Numbered from the stretch's first letter, positions 11,162 through 26,565 are shown. The stretch: 64,000 nt of DNA from Caenorhabditis remanei (GCF_010183535.1 NC_071333.1:1116001-1180000), one strand, 5' to 3'. Made by a program: numbers and translations. The notes: a model not told the origin generated them from the sequence alone.

Positions 11162-12227
11162 ATGCCGCCTGGTGGGAGTACTGTAGGTCCCTTCACCCCG
11201 GACGTTTTTTACGAGTATGAGGTAAGCTATTCAGAAAAAAACTGGTTGAGAAGCATTGCGAAATTTTGAGAAATTCTGAGAATGCGTTAGGCAGAGTAAG
11301 CATGACTCAGCTGGGATGAAGATGAGCAGAAAACACAGATTACTTGTTCTTAAAGAGGATATTGAGGATATAAAAAAGTGTTTGGGATAAACATTTGACA
11401 CATAAATAGCTTGAGAACAGGATTACCGGATTTGATTCTTTTTTTTTTTTGAAAATATGAAGTTTTTAAAAATTTACAAAAAGTTACGAAATACATATTG
11501 AGCAGAAGTACAACTCACATCGTACTCAAGCTAGTATGTTGGTTTTCTTTGAAAATTCTAGAATCAAAGTGGAACTAACAACATCCGTGACTCACTTCAA
11601 TCTCCTAGGCGAGAAACCCGGACCCCATAATTTTCATTTCAGCCGCATGCTCTGTCACGAGAAGAAATAGATAATCGGCGGATCCAGCAGAACACATTTC
11701 GACTTTTCCAAGAGACACTAGAGCAGGTCCGGGCGTTGGCGGAACAGATACAAGAGGGAATTGAGCAAACCGCACGGATTCAGGAAGAGCATAGGAGGAT
11801 TCAGAAGGCGATGAGACGGCAAAAAAGATTGAATCGGAAACGAGCACGTCAGATGGAGGAGCAAGATGAGCAACGCCGATTGGTCATTAAAATGTTCTTC
11901 TCCTGCAGGTGAGCCCCTGGTCCCTTTTTGCTGGAAAAGATTAGTCTGAAATTTTTTTTGACGTGTGACAAAAGCAAACATTTCAATTTCTTGATAAGGT
12001 ATTACATGATGATCATTATGCTCCTTATCATCGACATCTGTCAAAAATAATAAAATATTTCGAAATATGTCAAGCCGTACCACTTGGGGCCTGGTAGAAC
12101 TCCTTATCTTACAAATGGAATGTTTGCTGCAAACATTGTTTCAAAATTCCAATATTTAAATGTTTCCAGAGAACGCCGTCAAGCCTTCCCGGACCTTGCT
12201 CGCCAATATTTCCAAAGCATCAGCTAA
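11162..12227 (+). CDS. Small Arg/Gln/Glu-rich coiled-coil protein
   Basis: Model join(11162..11221, 11643..11908, 12170..12227), 127 residues. A trans-splicing-type acceptor (CATATTTCAG) ends at 11133, 28 bases before the ATG. The first 20 residues are Gly/Pro-rich with FYEYE. Residues about 25-108 form a long highly charged helix (QQNTFRLFQETLEQVRALAE, then several RR/EQ blocks), with strong coiled-coil character. The tail ERRQAFPDLARQYFQSIS follows a splice in an Arg codon. There is no signal peptide or membrane segment. The function is unknown to me. It converges with cebp-1 downstream. Splice sites and phases are canonical, so the gene is likely real even though no single exon gives a long frame. 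Confidence 0.72.
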
Positions 12228-13285
12228 ATGCCAAATCCACTGCCATAAATGTATTTTATTCTGCTATTGTAAAACAAGCCCAACTAGAGTTACTAGTCAA
12301 TGACTTTCACGCACACCCCCAAATCTCTGAACGGTTTCTCATGATAACCGAAAATCTAAAATTGAGTTTTAATTTTTCTTTTCACTGACCGGAATAAAAT
12401 TTGCTTTATTATAAACTGAACGACTGGGAGGTTAGTTTTTACAGCAATTTTAAATGGAAAACACAAAAAGAGAATTAGAAAAAAAGCTGACGATTTCGAG
12501 TTGCGGAGAAATCCGAAATCCTGATAAAATGTGTACACGGACAATCTGACAAATAACGGTACACTGACAAATTACAGTGACGAAAAGCGGTACACTGACA
12601 AATTACAGTGACAAATAACGGTACACTGAAAAATTACAATGACCACCTCTATGAATATTATTGAGTACTTCGAGTACCTCTCTCATAACTTATCTGACTT
12701 CTGGAAATATTCAAACATTTTTTGGCACCGATATATTTATAAAAATGACAATGAGCAGTTTACAAACATGAAGCCAACTCATAATTATCAAGGCAATCAA
12801 AGTGTTTCCAAGTACCGTGAAACATTAAAAAAAATGCAGAACTAATTGAAGGGACAGAGTAGGGGGAGAACATTACCAGTGTTTGTTAGGGGAACAAGCC
12901 ATAAGAGAAAGTGAGGAGATTGGGTGAGGACATAGAATAAAACTAAAATATTTAAAAGCTTGCCAGCAAGCATAAAAAAATTAGGCTAAAAATAAGAGCT
13001 TAGCTTACAACAAAAAAAATTTCTCAAAATTATGATGAATACGAGCATGGAAGGGAGAGTGAGATTTGCGAAGGGGGGGGGGGAGATAGCTGCCGTTTTA
13101 ATTGATCTTTTTCAAAAATCATATTATTTTATTGACACTGGGATTGAAAAAAGTAAGAAAGGGGATCTGGGATCAAGGGGGTGTGGGGATGTTGACTGGA
13201 ATGAAATGAATGCCATTTGGTGATAAATATGAGAATCCTAGGTGACTAAAAAAAAATTTTAAAAAAGTTTTATGGAAAATTATCG
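12228..13285. other. Intergenic stretch between convergent genes
   Basis: Contains the 3' ends of both flanking genes, a minisatellite at 12545-12643, and a G homopolymer (13074-13082). The short frames here have no coding support. Confidence 0.6.
12545..12643 (+). repeat. Minisatellite, TACACTGACAAAT type
   Basis: Three to four units of CGGTACACTGACAAATTACAG with GTGACAAATAA spacers. The core is the reverse complement of the TTTTGTCAGTGTA core seen at 63824-63916 and elsewhere in this window. Confidence 0.75.
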
Positions 13286-14401
13286 TCAGTGGTGTTTGTT
13301 ATAGTGCGAAGGTGTTTCCAGTATAAGCCGGCCGTTGGTTTTATGCTCCTTCTGTTCTTTCATCAAGGGCGCTCTGAAAAATTGAAGAGTTAGTTATGGA
13401 ATTTTAGCATTAAAAATTTGTTAACTTACTTATTACGTAAAAATGTTTCCAAAAGATCCTCAGAGCGTTTTCTAGCTTCACGTTCCGAAGAGAGGAGTCC
13501 TTCTAGTTCTGCAATCCTTCTCTTCATTTTGTCATGCTCTTCTTCACGCTTTCTCTGGAGTTCCTTTGCCTTATTTCTGGATTTCCGGACGGCGTCATTG
13601 TTCCTGGCTCTTTTCAGTTTGTAGGTGGGCTCCGCTTTCTCAGTATCTGCTTTCAAGTTATACTTTCTAGCACGGGTTTGAGGTCTGAAGTTTTCCAATC
13701 CGGTCCTTTTTCTTTTCTTGCTATTGGGCTCAATGTAGGAGTCGTCAACACTGCCATCATCCTCCGAACCGTTGCTTGATCCGCTGTAGTCATCCTCGTA
13801 TTCATCGTAGGCAGGTCGTTTGGTGGCTCGTCGGGTTTTGTTTGCGTGTTCCAATACTTCTTCCTCAGTCTTAACTTCACAATTCATCTTGTAGGCATCC
13901 TGATCAAATTCTTCGGGTTTCCGAAACCCGGGACCGTATGTCACATGACGTTCATATCCATTTAGGACAGGCTGCTCATAAGGACGCTCTCCATCGTAGA
14001 GGATGTTCACTTTTTGGAGTTCGGCATCGTCGAAGTCCACATTATCGGCAGGTACGTCAAGGTCGGTAAAGCATTGGAGGTAGTTGTCAAGGTCTAATTC
14101 AGTTTCCATAAAGTCCACTGGGTAGCGTTCACGGTCACGCTGTTGGAAGGATGCCGCAAGGGCGAGGGAGTCCTGAAAATATGAAAATAGTTTTAAGTTT
14201 AAATTAATTGAAAATGAAACATACTTGTCTGTTAAACATTCCGGCGGCTGAGGTGGAGGCTCCGTGGTGAGGGAGATCTGTTAATCCGCGGAGAGGTTCT
14301 CCTTGGATTCGGGAGAGTTGGGGGTTTTTCATTGGGGTTCCGTCAAAGGTCATTGGTTTGTCTTCTTTAGCTTGGTGATTGTAGGTGAGCTTGCTGAACA
14401 T
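13286..14401 (-). CDS. cebp-1: C/EBP-type bZIP transcription factor CEBP-1
   Basis: Model complement(13286..13373, 13430..14172, 14225..14401), 335 residues. The basic region at residues about 244-262 reads KRARNNDAVRKSRNKAKEL, the C/EBP signature NNxAVRKSR. It is followed by heptad leucines/hydrophobics to the C terminus (AELEGLL, SEDLLETFL). Upstream are acidic stretches (EYEDDY, SEDDGSVDDS) and a KKRKR nuclear-localisation-like cluster. C. elegans CEBP-1 is a nuclear factor acting downstream of the DLK-1 MAP kinase cascade in axon regeneration and synapse maintenance, a role known for the orthologue. TTTTCAG ending at 14411, 9 bases before the ATG, suits trans-splicing. The final intron (13374-13429) starts inside AATAA|GTAAGT, so retaining it gives an immediate TAA and removes 28 residues. 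Position next to the pyrophosphorylase and acly-1 matches what I recall of C. elegans D1005. Confidence 0.88.
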
Positions 14402-14410
14402 TGGGGGTTT

Positions 14411-17400
14411 CTGAAAATGACAAAAGTTAGATTTGAAAATTTTCGAAACGTTAAGTATTATAACGGAACAAAAAATGGAACAAAAGGAGGAATTGCGTGG
14501 TCGATGTGGTTTCGAATGTTCTCGACGTCTCGTTTTTAAGAGAAGACAAGACAGACAAAACTATAGAACAGGAGCCATGAAGATGACTAGAGAAAAAGAG
14601 AGAATGAAAAAGTAAGTAAGCAATGGACAGGAAAAAATTGGTGTGGCGAGCGCGGCGGCGGCGGCAACCCCACAACCCCAAACACACGACATTTCTCCCT
14701 CATTTGACAAAAGAGACTGTTGAGTGTCCACGGTTTTAGATAGACATACGAATAAGTCACCTGTAAAATATAAAACATGCCAACACGAAGAGTCACGCCT
14801 TTCTTTTTCTTTCCCGTTTTTTTCTAAACATGACGTCACTTGGTATAGGAAGAAAGCGACAAAAAGGAAAAGCAAATGTAATTCTAGATGTTTGTGATTT
14901 ATGACGAATAGAAAATATATTTAAGGAAACTAGGATTTTAATAAAACGGTTATATTAAAAAGTGGATTAGTTTATTTTATAACTCAAATTTTAAGGAAGT
15001 TATTGAAAACTAAAGTAATAATGTTTGCTCTTGCTATAAAATACGAAAAGCAGAATGAAACAAAAAATGATGCTAGTTTTAAAATGTTACAAAAATGAAA
15101 TAAAAGAAATTAGGACTGAGCAAAGGGAAAGTGTTGTTATCAAACTGTCTCCAGGAGACACACCCATTCTTATCTTTGGTGACAGTTTTGTATACATGAC
15201 TAGAAAAGGGTAAGAAAAATATTGAAAGAAACAAGAAATAAAATGAAAGATAGATAGGAGAAGTATAAAAAGATAACTTGAAAACAATTTGAGAAAAGAT
15301 ATTCAAAACTAAAAACATTTTGGATTCTCAGACTATAGTCAAACCAAAAATGAGCTTCTCAACCATCCGACACAACAAGGATTGCGAAATGCAAAACTGA
15401 AAACTTCAACCATGTCCACGTCGACTTATAGCTAGGGGCGGGGCCAGTTGTGTACAATTAGACTCCAAGGAGATGGATGAATACCGACGCTCTCGTCGGG
15501 AGGAGACGCGTGAGAGAAAAAGGGAGGCTATGCGAGGCAACCAGCCGTCCACAAGTATTGCGAAATAGAGGCCAACGTTGTGTGCGAATGGAAAATGACA
15601 GAGAAATAGTGTGGGAGAGGAAGAGGAATAAAGAAGAGATGACTCACACTTGTCCTTCTTTTCTAAGTCTCTCTCCGTAGCGTTATGTTTTTTGAGACTT
15701 TCGTACGATGGATCACTAGAGACAAAGAGGTTCCAGAGAATGAGGGCGCAAAAATAAAATGCGGGAGGGCTTTGTTTTCCTAGGCAGCCTGGGGGGAGAC
15801 GCAGAAAATGGGAAGTAGGGGGTCGACTCAAACCGGACTAGAATGATGGTCGGGTGACTCATACTTGTCATGAATACCCTCAAAAACTATCGGAGATTGA
15901 AGATTGATAGGGAGATAGTGTGACAGGAAAGAGAGATGTTAAGAAGTCGGCGTCTTCTAGGTACTATTTTGGTGCACTTTGTTCTTTAACAGTGACAACC
16001 TCACACACTTTCCCCTGGGAACTGTGTCAGTGATGACTAGATACACTGACAAAATGTGGTCACTGACAAAATACACTGACAAAAAGTAAGGATACACTGA
16101 CAAAATACACTGACAAAAAGTATTGATACACTGACAAAATGTGGTCACTGACAAAATACACTGACAAAAAGTAGTAACACACTGACAAATTGCAGTGACA
16201 ATTCTGATGACTTTAAGATGCAGTGATGCAACATGTGGCCAGTGTTATTTTTTGTGTCATTGACCATTCTAACAAAATGAACAGTTTGTTGAGTAGTCAT
16301 TTGATTTGATTATCTATTCCGAAAGAAAGTTCAAAAATCTGATTATCGTCCTTCATCAAAACTTCTTGTCAGACTTCATTTTTTCCCCATCAAATAACAA
16401 ACCTGCAAAAAAGTTGCATTTTCTCGTGGGAGGATAGTGATCGAAAAAAAAGATAAGGATCATTTTTCAACTAACACATGTTCCAGTACACTAGAGTGAC
16501 GTGTATCACACATCATTGAAAGTCAATAGACCTCTTTTTCACCCTCATGAACAGACCAGATGATATAGTGAAGTAAGAAAGCAAAATGATACAGAAAAAC
16601 AATGAGAATTCTCTTTTCTCTTTATCTTGTTTCTGTTTTGTCATCACAGCTGTTGGTGGTGACCATTGAGGAGTCCGAATTATTGATGATATCATTATTT
16701 GCTGTCAAAATATACGGATTTTCCGGATTTTTCTCATATCTAAATAGTCTAAACATACCCGGTGCGCTCGTACTAAAATTTAGACGAAAATTGCAAAAAG
16801 AGTAAGAAACCTGGGAAAATGTCATAGTTTTCAACTTATCTAACAATACCTGACAAACAAAAACCTATCACATGACCTATCCTTTCATATGACAAAAAAA
16901 CCGTGAGGTTGCGTGAAGTTGTGCCTGTTTGCTCAACGTTTTGAACATTTTCGAAAACTGCGGTTTTTGGATGCACTTATCAAACTATAAACATACAATT
17001 TGATAAGATCGTTTTGCCTACATATACAAGAAAACTGAAAGAAGAAATGTGTCACTGCTGTTATCAGTAGTTTCAGTGTCTTTTTATATTGTGCATCGGA
17101 CACGCATACCGGGAACCGTGGAGAGGGGGAGGTTCTTAGAATTGATACAGAACGAAAAAGGCGGGATTTAAAATTTCCGAAAAATTAAAGATTTGGAAAA
17201 AAACAAAGAATAATCATCCGGACGTTTACAGATCCCTAAAATGATTTTGTATAGCCTCATACACGGACTTTCTAGAAATAACTATAATCTCCCTGGTAAT
17301 CGTTTATCCATAAACAAGATAGAGCATCCTTATCCCTGCCACCCACGCACCGGTGTTCAAAGTTTGCTTTTTTGTTGTTTTTTGTGCTCGGTGTGCAATC

Positions 17401-18583
17401 GAAATGAAAAGCGAAACAGATGCCAGGGTTGCCCGACTGGCTAGCAGGAAGTTTTTATAATATTGTGACGTCAGCCCTCAAAGGAAAACTTTTGGCTTCG
17501 AGAAAAACGGAAACCTGAAAAGAAAAGTAAAGATAACATTTCTCTTCTAAAATAGCACCTGGTGGCAGTTTCTGTTTCCGTTTTCTGACTCGTTCCTCCC
17601 GACTAACCGGTTTTGGTATTTCAACTCCCAATTTTCAATTCGAAAGAAACGGAATAGGTTTCTCTCTGCCCTTGTATTCAACTTTCTTTCTATCAAATCT
17701 CAAAAAAGACGGTGTGTCATTCCGCTGGCTTTGAATTGGTGACAAATTGTGTACACAACAGCAAAAAAAAAAAGATACAGAACAAAAAGAAAAAACTTTG
17801 AAAAAGGAGAGATAAGTTCTGAGGAAAAATGGAGAGGAGACAGGTGACAGGAAGAGAAGAGGAAATGACTGTGAAACTAAACAAGGAAGACAAACTTGGA
17901 GAAATCGACCAGCGAACTGAAATGATGGGAAATCAGAGTCATTGGATAATTGACTGGCGGGAAGAAATATTGAATCATGTTGTTCAGAAAATCAGTGTAG
18001 AGTGGTCGTTGTAAAAATTGAATATTCAAATTTCACATGACACAAATAATGATGTATTCTGAAAAAAACTGTATTCTATGATACATATTTTCAGAATTGC
18101 CAGCTACTTAACCTACAGTTGACACATCCTCATTTTTGTAACAACCGGACCACCCTGTTTCCTGTCGAAAAATACCATGTTTTGGAACAGGCAACCAGAG
18201 ACCGGTCGATGAACTCAACACCAAAAATAAAAAACCTTGACGATCAAAAACAATTTGCTACTATTGCCAACAACAACAATCTTCCGAAAGTCAAAAACTA
18301 TTCAGTTCTGAACAAAATTATAGTGGTTTTGGTGATTTTCTTAATTTTTGACATTATACGTATTCCGTTGATTTTTTTTCCACCTGGCTAGGTTTCATTC
18401 ATCTGTTCTCATAATTATCTTCTTCTCCATCTAAATCTCGCTGACCGCACACTGCCACTGTTTTTGGCCTTGACATTGTTTATAATATCCCCTCCTTCTC
18501 GTTTACTGTTACTTTTTTTGCCTGCATCGACCGATTTTATTTGTCTCTTTTGTCTTGTAAAGAACGTTTTCAACTTATTTTAG
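14411..18583. other. Long upstream region of cebp-1 and of the pyrophosphorylase gene
   Basis: No supported gene. Two similar minus-strand donor-like sites, ACAA|GTGTGAGTC (exon edge 15650) and ACAA|GTATGAGTC (exon edge 15865), could belong to upstream 5' exons of cebp-1. A minisatellite lies at 16040-16200. Two frames at 17829-18014 and 18090-18391 could be joined with weak splice sites into a small protein with a C-terminal hydrophobic segment (VVLVIFLIFDIIRIPLIFF), but the evidence is too thin to call. Confidence 0.5.
16040..16200 (+). repeat. Minisatellite, ATACACTGACAAAA type
   Basis: Eight to nine units of (A)TACACTGACAAAA(A), some with GTGGTCACTGACAAA variants. It generates the CQC-rich antisense frame at 15957-16154, which is an artefact. 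Confidence 0.8.
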
Positions 18584-21364
<2,781 letters not shown>

Positions 21365-21649
21365 TTCTCAACTTTTCTGTTTAAAATGTCGTGTTTTGTT
21401 TATAATTTTCAAAAATTAATTGCACAATTGAATTGTGGTAGTAATGGTTTCAAAAATAAATAATGTATTTTTTAGAACGGTTGAAAAAAAGCGAGGTTTG
21501 TAGAATGTATCAGCGGTAGAAATTAAGAAGGAAAAATATGATGCAGATCAAGTTTTTTGAGATTTTGAGATTATAGGAATACGGTAGAGTAATAGAGATC
21601 ATGAAGAGTAAACATATAGCTGAAAAGGAAAAGTACAGTAATCCAACAT

Positions 21650-22383
21650 TTATAGCCGAATGTCGTAGTGTGGAGGAATACGAGCAACCAGTTGGTAGTC
21701 AAAGTACAACGCACCATTGACCATAGTGACAGTGCGTCCTTCCGCCTGAAAATGAATATTGTTTTAAAGTCTACAATGACAAAAAGTTTACAGTAAAAAA
21801 AAGGTTTACAGTGACAAAAAAGTAACCAGTGACGAAAAAAACAAAATAACCCAAAAATTCCTTACCTTGGCTTTCCGAATTTGCGACTGAATCTCTGCAG
21901 CCTCTGGTGGTGGAGGAGCTGCTCCCACAAGTGCTCCAGCCTGTTGCATCATCATGGCAACTCCCATTCCGACTCCCATCGAGCTAAAATTATTTCAAAA
22001 TATTGTTTTTAATGAGTCTATGTGCTAAATAGTGTGATCAATGAAAATAAAAGTGACAAGTGCAGTCTTTGCCGAAAATACAGTTTCTGAAATTTTGCAA
22101 TTTCCAACAACCACACTATCTAGATTGAAAACTATAATGCAACAACTTGGTACATCACCAACATAGAAATAAATAGAATAGAAATAGTCTATGTGATACT
22201 AGAGAAATCCAAAGAGATAGAGTGACAGATAGAAGAAATAGTTCAAACCAAACTCAAGTCGCATTACAGTTTTATAAAAGTAACGAACGATTGCCTTCTT
22301 TTGCGAGCCTCATGTATATTGAGGAACTGGTGGTGTCCATGTGGATGAAGATGTTGGTTCACTGGATCGGGATCGGATGACAT
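21650..22383 (-). CDS. Small protein of unknown function, Ala/Met/Gly-rich core
   Basis: Model complement(21650..21745, 21866..21983, 22268..22383), 109 residues. The first exon is His-rich (NQHLHPHGHHQFLNIHEARK), the second holds SMGVGMGVAMMMQQAGALVG then APPPPEAAE, and the last reads TVTMVNGALYFDYQLVARIP and ends in YDIRL. The middle stretch could be a short membrane segment. TTTTTTCAG ends at 22451 with about 67 bases before the ATG, suiting trans-splicing. Its 3' end faces the pyrophosphorylase 286 bases away. I do not recognise the family. Exons 2 and 3 are well supported by frame and splice sites; the exon 1 donor (CT|GTAATG) is the least certain point. Confidence 0.65.
21768..21838 (+). 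repeat. Short degenerate minisatellite
   Basis: Units of TGACAAAAAGTTTACAG / CAGTGACGAAAA lie in the second intron of the small minus-strand gene. They share the CAGTGACAAAA core of the other arrays. Confidence 0.55.
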
Positions 22384-23714
22384 GCAACAACCCATTTAGG
22401 CCATTTTTTGTTTGCCGGGTGACCGGATGTAGAGTGAAACAATGGATTCTGAAAAAACGGGTGTAGACACAAAGTGAGTTTTGAGTGCTAATGGTTATAA
22501 TAAAGAGAATGACGTCTCAAAGAACAAGACGTAGCCGAAAAAAAATCTTGGAGGAAATGTTGACAAATGTCTAGTTGGTCTAGTTCTAGAAATTGTTCTA
22601 AAAATTGTTTAAAAAAATGAAACTAATAACCTTCAAGAACAGAAAAACACTCACGTAAACGCGTTTCTTGAAAAATGAAGCTAACTAATTAAAAGTGAAA
22701 TGACTGACTCATTTTTTTGGCTCAAAAAAAAAGAGTGAAAAACAGAACACATACTAGGAAGAATGTTACTAACAAAAGTTTCAAATTTCGACTCCTTTTT
22801 CTTTCTATTCAATGTGAGATATATTTTCCCGGTTATGTATAGTAAAAAAGACTCTATCGCTTTTTCAAAACCTTCGAAAATTGAAAAAAATTGAAAAAAG
22901 TAAGAGTCGAGAGTAGAAACAAGGTAAAAATGACAATAACATGCTGTTTTCAAGTAGTGATATTTGTTCGCGGTCCGCTAAGAAATGTTTTTGCTTCTTC
23001 CTCTTATTTTCTTTTGTGTTCAGTGTTCCATCTCATATTCCAACAAGACTTTTGATGTTGATGAAAGAAAAAAGAGTAATAGTTGATGGACAAGAAGAAG
23101 GGGAAGGTAGGATAAGTAATAACAATAGAACAACAATATTTTTAAATTTTGAATTTTAAATAACGCTGAACAATCAAGTTTCCAATTTGTAAAATTTTTA
23201 AGTAAAAATAACAACACTAAACACCTATCAAAATTCCTTTGAACCAAAAACCAATCCACAATAGTCATATGTGTGTCACAAACAAAGAACAACCCAAATT
23301 TATGAGGTATGACGGAAGCACCAGGAGCTCTCGAGCTCCATCGAGCTCCGTTTCACCCCGAAATTTTGAAAAATGAGCTCCAACAAACCAGGAAAGGCAA
23401 GAAGTGCCACCCCAAATCGGAAAATTTGCAAAATTGGAGAAAAAAACAGCTATCAATCAGAGCATGAATATCTAGTGGTTTCTATTCCCATAAGTTTTAG
23501 GAGAGATTTGTGAACTCTTTGGGTTTGGTTTCATTTGTTTACATCTGTTCTGAAATTAGTCTGAAAAGGGAAATGAGATACACTTACAAGGTATAGAATT
23601 TCAGGAAATTCAAAGTACCAGAATTCATATTTGTTGGGCAAGGTGAACATACCAAAACACAACACATAATGAACTTTTTGATTCATGGGAATTTTAGTCG
23701 CTGTGATGATGGGG

Positions 23715-24056
23715 ATTGTCAGTGTAAGCTTACAGTGACCGCCTGATTGTCAGTGTAAGCTTCGGTGATTGTCAGTGTAAGCTTACAGTGACCGCCATTG
23801 TCAGTGTAAGCTTCGGTGATTGTCAGTGTAAGCTTACAGTGACCGCCAGATTGTCAGTGTAAGCTTACAGTGACCGCCAGATTGTCAGTGTAAGCTTTGG
23901 TGATTGTCAGTGTAAGCTTACTGTGACCGGCAGATTGTCAGTGTAAGCTTCGGTGATTGTCAGTGTAAGCTTACAGTGACCGCCAGATTGTCAGTGTAAG
24001 CTTCGGTGATTGTCAGTGTAAGACTTGGTGATTGTCAGTGTAAGCTTACAGTGACC
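23715..24056 (+). repeat. Two-unit minisatellite of 13 ATTGTCAGTGTAAG copies
   Basis: Long units (ATTGTCAGTGTAAGCTTACA plus GTGACCGCCAG, about 31 bp) and short units (ATTGTCAGTGTAAGCTTCGGTG, 22 bp) follow the order L S L S L L S L S L S S L. Long units contain the near-palindrome GTCAGTGTAAGCTTACAGTG and could form hairpins. The array has no protospacer-like unique spacers, so it is not a CRISPR. Confidence 0.9.
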
Positions 24057-26254
24057 AGAGCAGTTCTCCAAAACGTTTTGAGAATAGGAGAGTAGATAAA
24101 CGTTCAAAGCACACAAGTGCGGAATACCAAAACGACATTGGTGGCGAAAAAACTAGCGGAGGAAGAGATAAATGTAGTAGATAGTCTAGAAATCCACTTT
24201 ACCCACGCATGAAAAATAAAACGGAATAGAAAGTGATGGTCTCTTCCCCCATCTTATTCACAAGTACATTATGGAACATGACGAATAAAATATTGCATCT
24301 TCATTTTTTTGGGTTGAATCTAAAAGAATATTAAAAAGAGATAAGTATGCATGTGTGTACGCTCCTTAGCTCCTGCTCAGACAGAGCACAAATGGGGTGG
24401 GAGCGACGGGTGACGAACCCTTTTTTCTCCTCCCCTCGAAAAATGAAAAAAAAACGAGGTTCCATTTAGAAGAAATCGGGTTGAAGGAATTGAAAGAATA
24501 TCTGGTTAGGCTAAGCAAAAAACGCATGTGAGCAAGCAGAAGAAGGATGAGAAAAAACGTATCTTTTGACAAGAAACGAAGAGGTTTTGTAAATAAATTG
24601 AACAAGTTAGATTTGATTTCGAAACGACGGCGGACCTCTTTTCCGTCGCACAAGACACCTCCTCCCTCAACTTTCTCAACTGACAGATTTCATGAAAAGA
24701 AAAATAAGAAAATAAGTTGAAAATCCACGGAGGATGGGTCGAAAGTGGAAACATGCAAATTTTTGTCTGTTTCGCCACCTTTTCAGGCGATGTTGCATGT
24801 CTAGAGTGTGGTTTGATAGGACAATTGGTTTTTCGGTTTTCGAAAGGAAAAAAATGTCGGGTGGTACAAAAAAATGTGGAGCAGAAAAATAACTTCCTAG
24901 TTCAAAAAAATGTGCGTTTAGAAAGTACAGACCTTTCAAAAAAGTTCGATTATTCAGCACTGTCAAAAGTTCAAGACGCAATAAATGGGTTTAGAAATAA
25001 CGTGATATTGACGGCAAGGAAATTTTTGTGGTCACTGCTAATATAAATCTCTATCTGTGCACGTGTTTGTCCACGGAGTTGTATTTATTAAGTTTAGCAA
25101 TACAACAGCAATTTTTCCTCAAATAAACTTTTCAAACTATTTTTATTACAGTATTAAAATTGTTAAAGTTACTATACCAATTTAAAATGTCCTATATTGA
25201 GACACATTCTAGTTTGAGAACAAACCGTAGAACCTGTGATAGAGGCTGGTCCCTGCTTGCAGCGGTATATCTCGATTCACAAAGAAAATATCGAAATGTT
25301 GCTAACTGACAAAATAAACTTTAATACTCATAAAATATTTCAGTAGTTGAAAAGTTTTAAATATCTCCCCAAAAATAACCGATATAGGATGCTCCGAACT
25401 TTTGCTAGCGGATGCGTCTCTATTATAGGATTCTTGTTATATCTGATAACATATTATCAAGTACAGTTCACATATATTCACAAAAAATGGTTCATAATAC
25501 AACTTCCAAAAAGAAAAACGTTTCGTAGTAAAACACGGATGATTTCTGGTGAAGAGTTGGTCTCGGAGACTAACCGAATTTCTGGTTTACTTGTCGTTTT
25601 GGAAGGTTGAGTTGGTCACCGAAAAACGGGTGGAGTCTGAGAGAAGAAATGAGGCGTCTCTCCCCCAAAATGACTTTAAACTTGGGTAGATTAGTTTTTG
25701 GAAAATTAGAAACAGGACGATGAGCTAATTTGAGCAGCGAACTTTTTTTTAGAAATTTTAATTATATGGGAAAGTTTAATTCAGAAATCTCATTTTGCCA
25801 GTGTGAGTCAAAATTGAAACAAAGAAAAAAGACGTAATACCAAGTGGGCAGCAAAGAAACAATGAGGAGAGAACTTGCAGCTAAATGTAAACATTTTAGA
25901 TATTGAATTAAGTATATAGTTTTTGCTAAACTGATCTTTGGTAAAGAAAAACGTCTTACTGAAAAGTATAATCATAAGAATTTTAAAATAGTTGTGTTGG
26001 GAATTTCCAACCGGTAAAAACGTTCAAATGACATGATTCATAGCTATTTAGCCTTTGAAGACATCTGGAGATGCAGCATTTGTCATATGATGAGAGGATA
26101 GACGTCTGGCATTGGTTTCAAATATACATTTTGATCATGAGCTTATTGCAGATGGAAAAACTCGTTGTCGCGGTGCTAATAGTGATTCAGATGATCAATA
26201 TATTCTTAGCTTTGGTCAGGCATTGAAACCGATTATATTAAAACCATACTAGTC

Positions 26255-26565
26255 AAGGCCCGGGCCGGGTATTTGACGCCGAAATTTCAACATTTTTAAA
26301 TTTTATTTGAGAATGGTTGACTTTTTTCATCGAAAAAGTCAAATTTTTGACTATCATTCAGAATTAGAAACAATTCTCAAAAATCATCAAAAATGTACAT
26401 ATTCTCGATGGAAAATTGACAAACTTTCAAAAAAAATTTATGAAAAGATAAATTCATTTTTTGAAGCCTTCAAAATTTTTCCAACGGCATTCGGGCTTTG
26501 TCGAGCCTTTCTGGGCCTACGGGCCATTTCGGGTCTGGCTGGATCGGGTTGCAACCAACTCGTCT
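26255..26565. repeat. Interspersed repeat family 2 (GGCCCGG ends), copy
   Basis: Starts near GGCCCGGGCCGGG and ends near GGGCCATTTCGGGTCTGGC. The interior is AT-rich with TTTTTGACTATCATTCAGAA. Related sequence occurs at 30048-30255, 41145-41340, 52255-52360 and 57437-57600. Confidence 0.55.

Noticed and set aside
15406..15831. 141-codon minus-strand frame
   Set aside because: No homology or start context. It lies in the cebp-1 upstream region and may only contain leader exons.
15957..16154. Cys/Gln-rich 65-codon minus-strand frame
   Set aside because: Translation of a minisatellite.
17829..18391. Two-exon small membrane protein upstream of the pyrophosphorylase
   Set aside because: Needs a weak GTAGAG donor, composition is near random, and no homology.
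23715..24056. CRISPR-like array
   Set aside because: Eukaryotic host, spacers are not unique, and units are two alternating minisatellite types.
24717..25046. 109-codon plus-strand frame
   Set aside because: No splice sites or recognisable motifs, and A-rich codons only.
25347..25610. 87-codon plus-strand frame with a hydrophobic stretch
   Set aside because: No ATG start, isolated, and no receptor motif despite a membrane-like segment.
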